Assembly (NCBI GenBank): GCA_023386835.1
Contig: JAEWIY010000001.1
Span: 1 to 15,481, forward strand
Length of the DNA stretch: 15,481 nt
Direction: 5' to 3'
Source of the DNA: Verrucomicrobiota bacterium
GTDB lineage: Bacteria > Verrucomicrobiota > Verrucomicrobiia > Opitutales > Opitutaceae
How positions within the stretch are numbered: the stretch's first letter is position 1; each line of letters begins with the position of its first letter. The notes under the pieces were generated by a model. The model did not search any database, was not told the origin of the DNA, and saw only the letters and a program-made list of their open reading frames with translations. Of the stretch, positions 13,433 to 15,481 are shown in pieces. The translations under genes were made by a program, and so were the position numbers.

Positions 13433-14935
13433 ATGCCCAACACCCTCTCTGATGTCGGACTCATCGGCCTCGCGGTCATGGGTCAGAATCTTGCCCTGAA
13501 CATCGCGGATCACGGTTTCCAGATCTCCGTGTTCAACCGCACGGTCGAGAAGACCGACGCCTTTGTGGCGGAGAATCCCTCCACGCCGGGCGGCCTCGTC
13601 GGCACGAAGACCCTCGAGGATTTCGTCCAATCCCTCGCCAAGCCGCGCAAGATCATCATCCTCGTCCAGGCCGGCAAGGCGACCGACGCGGTGATCGACA
13701 GCCTCGTGCCGCTGCTCGACCAGGGCGATATCGTGATCGATGGCGGCAACGCCCTGTGGACCGACACGATCCGCCGCGAAAAGGCGCTCAAGGAAAAGGG
13801 CCTGCGCTTCGTCGGCTCCGGCGTTTCCGGTGGTGAGGAAGGCGCGCGCTTCGGCCCGTCCCTCATGCCCGGTGGCGACAAGGCCAGCTGGAACGAGCTC
13901 AAGCCGATCTGGACGGCCATCGCCGCCAAGGTCGACAAGAAGACCGGCCGCCCGCTCACCGGCGCGAAGCCCGGGCAGCCCGTCAAGGGCGGCGTGCCCT
14001 GCACCACCTACATCGGCGAAAACGGCGCCGGTCACTACGTGAAGATGGTGCACAACGGCATTGAGTACGGCGACATGCAGATGATCTGTGAGTCGTACGC
14101 GCTCATGCGGGGCCTGCTCGGCCTCAAACCCGCCGAGATGGGAGAGATCTTTGCCGAATGGAACCGCGGCCCGCTCGACAGCTTTCTGATCGAGATCACC
14201 GCCGACATCCTCAAGCAGAAGGACCCGGTGACCAAGAAGCCGCTCGTCGACGTCATCCTCGACACGGCCGGCCAGAAGGGCACGGGCAAGTGGACCTCGA
14301 CCAACGCCCTCGACATGGGCGTGCCGGCTCCGACGATCGCCGAGGCGGTGTTTGCCCGCTGCCTGTCCGCGTTGAAGGACGAGCGCGTGGCGGCCTCGAA
14401 GATCCTGAAGGGCCCGAAGACGAAGTACCGCGGTTCGAAGAAGGCGCTGATCGAGGCGATCCGCGACGCGCTGTACTGCTCGAAGATCTGCTCGTACGCG
14501 CAGGGCTTCCAGCTCATGCGCCAGGCGCAGATCGAGTACAACTGGAAGCTCAACTTCGGCCAGATCGCCCAGATCTGGCGCGGTGGTTGTATCATCCGCG
14601 CGGCCTTCCTGCAGAAGATCACCGAGGCGTATGCCCGCAACCCGAAGCTGGCGAACCTGCTCCTCGATCCGTACTTCAACAAGACGGTGCAACAGGCGCA
14701 GGAAAACTGGCGCAAGGTCGTCGCCCTGGCGGCGCAGTGCGGCATCAGCGTGCCGACCTTCAGCAGCGCTCTGGCGTACTACGACGGCTACCGGGCCGAC
14801 CGCCTGCCGGCCAACCTGCTCCAGGCGCAGCGCGACTACTTCGGTGCGCACACCTACGAGCGCGTCGACCAGAAGCGCGGAAAGTTCTTCCACATCGACT
14901 GGCCCGAGCCCAAGCGCCCGCAGCTGGCGATGTAA
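13433..14935 (+). CDS. gnd: 6-phosphogluconate dehydrogenase, decarboxylating (NADP-type motifs)
   Basis: This 500-residue enzyme of the oxidative pentose phosphate pathway converts 6-phosphogluconate to ribulose 5-phosphate and CO2, producing NADPH. The N-terminal Rossmann motif is GLIGLAVMGQNLALN at 9-23, followed by NRT at 35-37 where the 2'-phosphate of NADP is usually bound. IDGGNALWTDT at 102-112 and the signature GVSGGEEGARFGPSLMPGG at 130-148 follow. The catalytic lysine is K204 in HYVKMVHNGIEYGD, with E211. GTGKWTS is at 283-289, and the C-terminal YFGAHTYERVD at 469-479 contributes to the partner subunit's active site. It is about 30 residues longer than the E. coli enzyme, in large part because of a Lys/Gly/Pro-rich insertion at about 168-187. 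The ATG at 13433 gives the standard N-terminus. It appears monocistronic and ends before a strong terminator. Confidence 0.97.
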   Translation: MPNTLSDVGLIGLAVMGQNLALNIADHGFQISVFNRTVEKTDAFVAENPSTPGGLVGTKTLEDFVQSLAKPRKIIILVQAGKATDAVIDSLVPLLDQGDIVIDGGNALWTDTIRREKALKEKGLRFVGSGVSGGEEGARFGPSLMPGGDKASWNELKPIWTAIAAKVDKKTGRPLTGAKPGQPVKGGVPCTTYIGENGAGHYVKMVHNGIEYGDMQMICESYALMRGLLGLKPAEMGEIFAEWNRGPLDSFLIEITADILKQKDPVTKKPLVDVILDTAGQKGTGKWTSTNALDMGVPAPTIAEAVFARCLSALKDERVAASKILKGPKTKYRGSKKALIEAIRDALYCSKICSYAQGFQLMRQAQIEYNWKLNFGQIAQIWRGGCIIRAAFLQKITEAYARNPKLANLLLDPYFNKTVQQAQENWRKVVALAAQCGISVPTFSSALAYYDGYRADRLPANLLQAQRDYFGAHTYERVDQKRGKFFHIDWPEPKRPQLAM

Positions 14936-15002
14936 GCGCCCGCCCTCAACCGGGGCAGGGTGACCGTTTGGAGTAACCAGCTGTCACTTTATAAACCTCA
15001 CG

Positions 15003-15030
15003 AAGGCCGGACACCCGTCCGGCCTTTTTT
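15003..15030 (+). terminator. Intrinsic terminator of gnd
   Basis: A perfect 10-base stem, AAGGCCGGAC (15003-15012) and GTCCGGCCTT (15017-15026), has a 4-base loop and runs into TTTTTT (15025-15030). It lies 67 bases after the gnd stop and is the only textbook Rho-independent terminator I see in the window. Confidence 0.93.
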
Positions 15031-15481
15031 AGTGCACGCACGCCGCGCCCCATTCTTCCGGGTCGAACGCCAGGGACCCCCAGCAACTCAGCAGCCGGCG
15101 CGCTGCACGAATCTGTGAGGGCCGCCGCCCCAGCTGCTGAACCGAACCGGTGAACGTCCGCCGCCCGACCGGCACCAAAGGCACTTTACGGAGAGGACCG
15201 CGCTTAAGCTCTGGGAGCGGTCGCGGGATGCCCGAATTGCGAATGAGCGCTCTTGCGCTCCCACCCACTAGAGCAAATAACACAGCTGCCCCGCGACGAG
15301 CACCGGTCCTACTCTTGGTCGCGTCCCGTAAAGCTCATCCCCTTTCTATGAGTTCCGCTTTCGAGTTCCGCTTTTGAAGGATTTCAACCTGCCCCACGCG
15401 CCCCGCCTGACATCTCCAGAGCCTTGCAACCCACGCACTCCAGCCGACTTCTACCACCCCCACCCTCACATCTTCCCTCTC
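15031..15481. other. Gap after gnd with no supported gene
   Basis: This 451-base stretch holds no convincing gene. Visible items are a small hairpin GAGCGC-TCTT-GCGCTC at 15245-15260 and a 13-base near-perfect tandem repeat of GAGTTCCGCTTTC at 15350-15375. A pyrimidine-rich tail runs from about 15376 to the window end. It does not contain the 9-base-period repeats seen in the other large gaps. A gene may start just beyond the window. Confidence 0.5.

Noticed and set aside
13361..14893. 510-residue open frame antisense to gnd
   Set aside because: It is a shadow of the GC-rich gnd gene, whose product is unmistakable; the antisense protein is Arg/Asp/His-rich with no family motifs.
15029..15283. 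84-residue - strand open frame after gnd
   Set aside because: It begins among small repeats, has no ribosome-binding site or recognised motif, and its stop lies in the gnd terminator; a decayed gene fragment cannot be excluded.

Overview
The window is a GC-rich stretch of bacterial chromosome made of housekeeping genes, with no phage, transposase, CRISPR array or RNA gene that I can see. Protein resemblances are bacterial and long-diverged from Proteobacteria. Gaps filled with short 9-base-period repeats, of the kind that give spurious 'TEYTEDTE' peptides, suggest a Verrucomicrobiota member, perhaps Opitutaceae. That taxonomic guess is inference from general impression, not from a search.

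Layout. 13-1170 (-) is a YqhD-type NADPH-dependent alcohol dehydrogenase. 1537-7967 is a molybdenum-cofactor (Moco) biosynthesis region: moaA (-) and moeA (+) diverge from a 158-base gap, a RecQ-family helicase (-) follows, and moaC-moaD-moaE (+) form a tight operon with 4-base overlaps. 8111-11186 (+) is the proton-translocating NAD(P) transhydrogenase in its three-subunit form, pntAA, pntAB, pntB. 11466-12542 (-) is an unrecognised 358-residue protein with a possible remote kinase-like motif set. 12666-12959 (+) is a small two-helix membrane protein. 13433-14935 (+) is 6-phosphogluconate dehydrogenase (gnd), followed by a clear intrinsic terminator at 15003-15030. I see no gene in 15031-15481.

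How the genes fit together. MoaA and MoaC make cyclic pyranopterin monophosphate, MoaD and MoaE add the dithiolene sulfurs, and MoeA inserts molybdate, so most of the Moco pathway is here; a MoaD-activating MoeB and a MoaB/Mog adenylyltransferase are not. Gnd produces NADPH, transhydrogenase interconverts NADH and NADPH using the proton gradient, and the YqhD-like enzyme consumes NADPH, so three of the metabolic units share NADPH, although nothing shows co-regulation.

The most unusual feature is non-coding. At least four of the larger gaps (1171-1536, 3963-4575, 11187-11465, 12960-13432), and probably the pntAA-pntAB gap, are packed with short degenerate repeats of several families. In each gap the purine-rich copies come first on the + strand and the pyrimidine-rich copies come later, so each gap reads as an imperfect, widely spaced inverted repeat. 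One such block is tandemly duplicated at about 4194-4621, and its second copy supplies the last codons and the stop codon of recQ.
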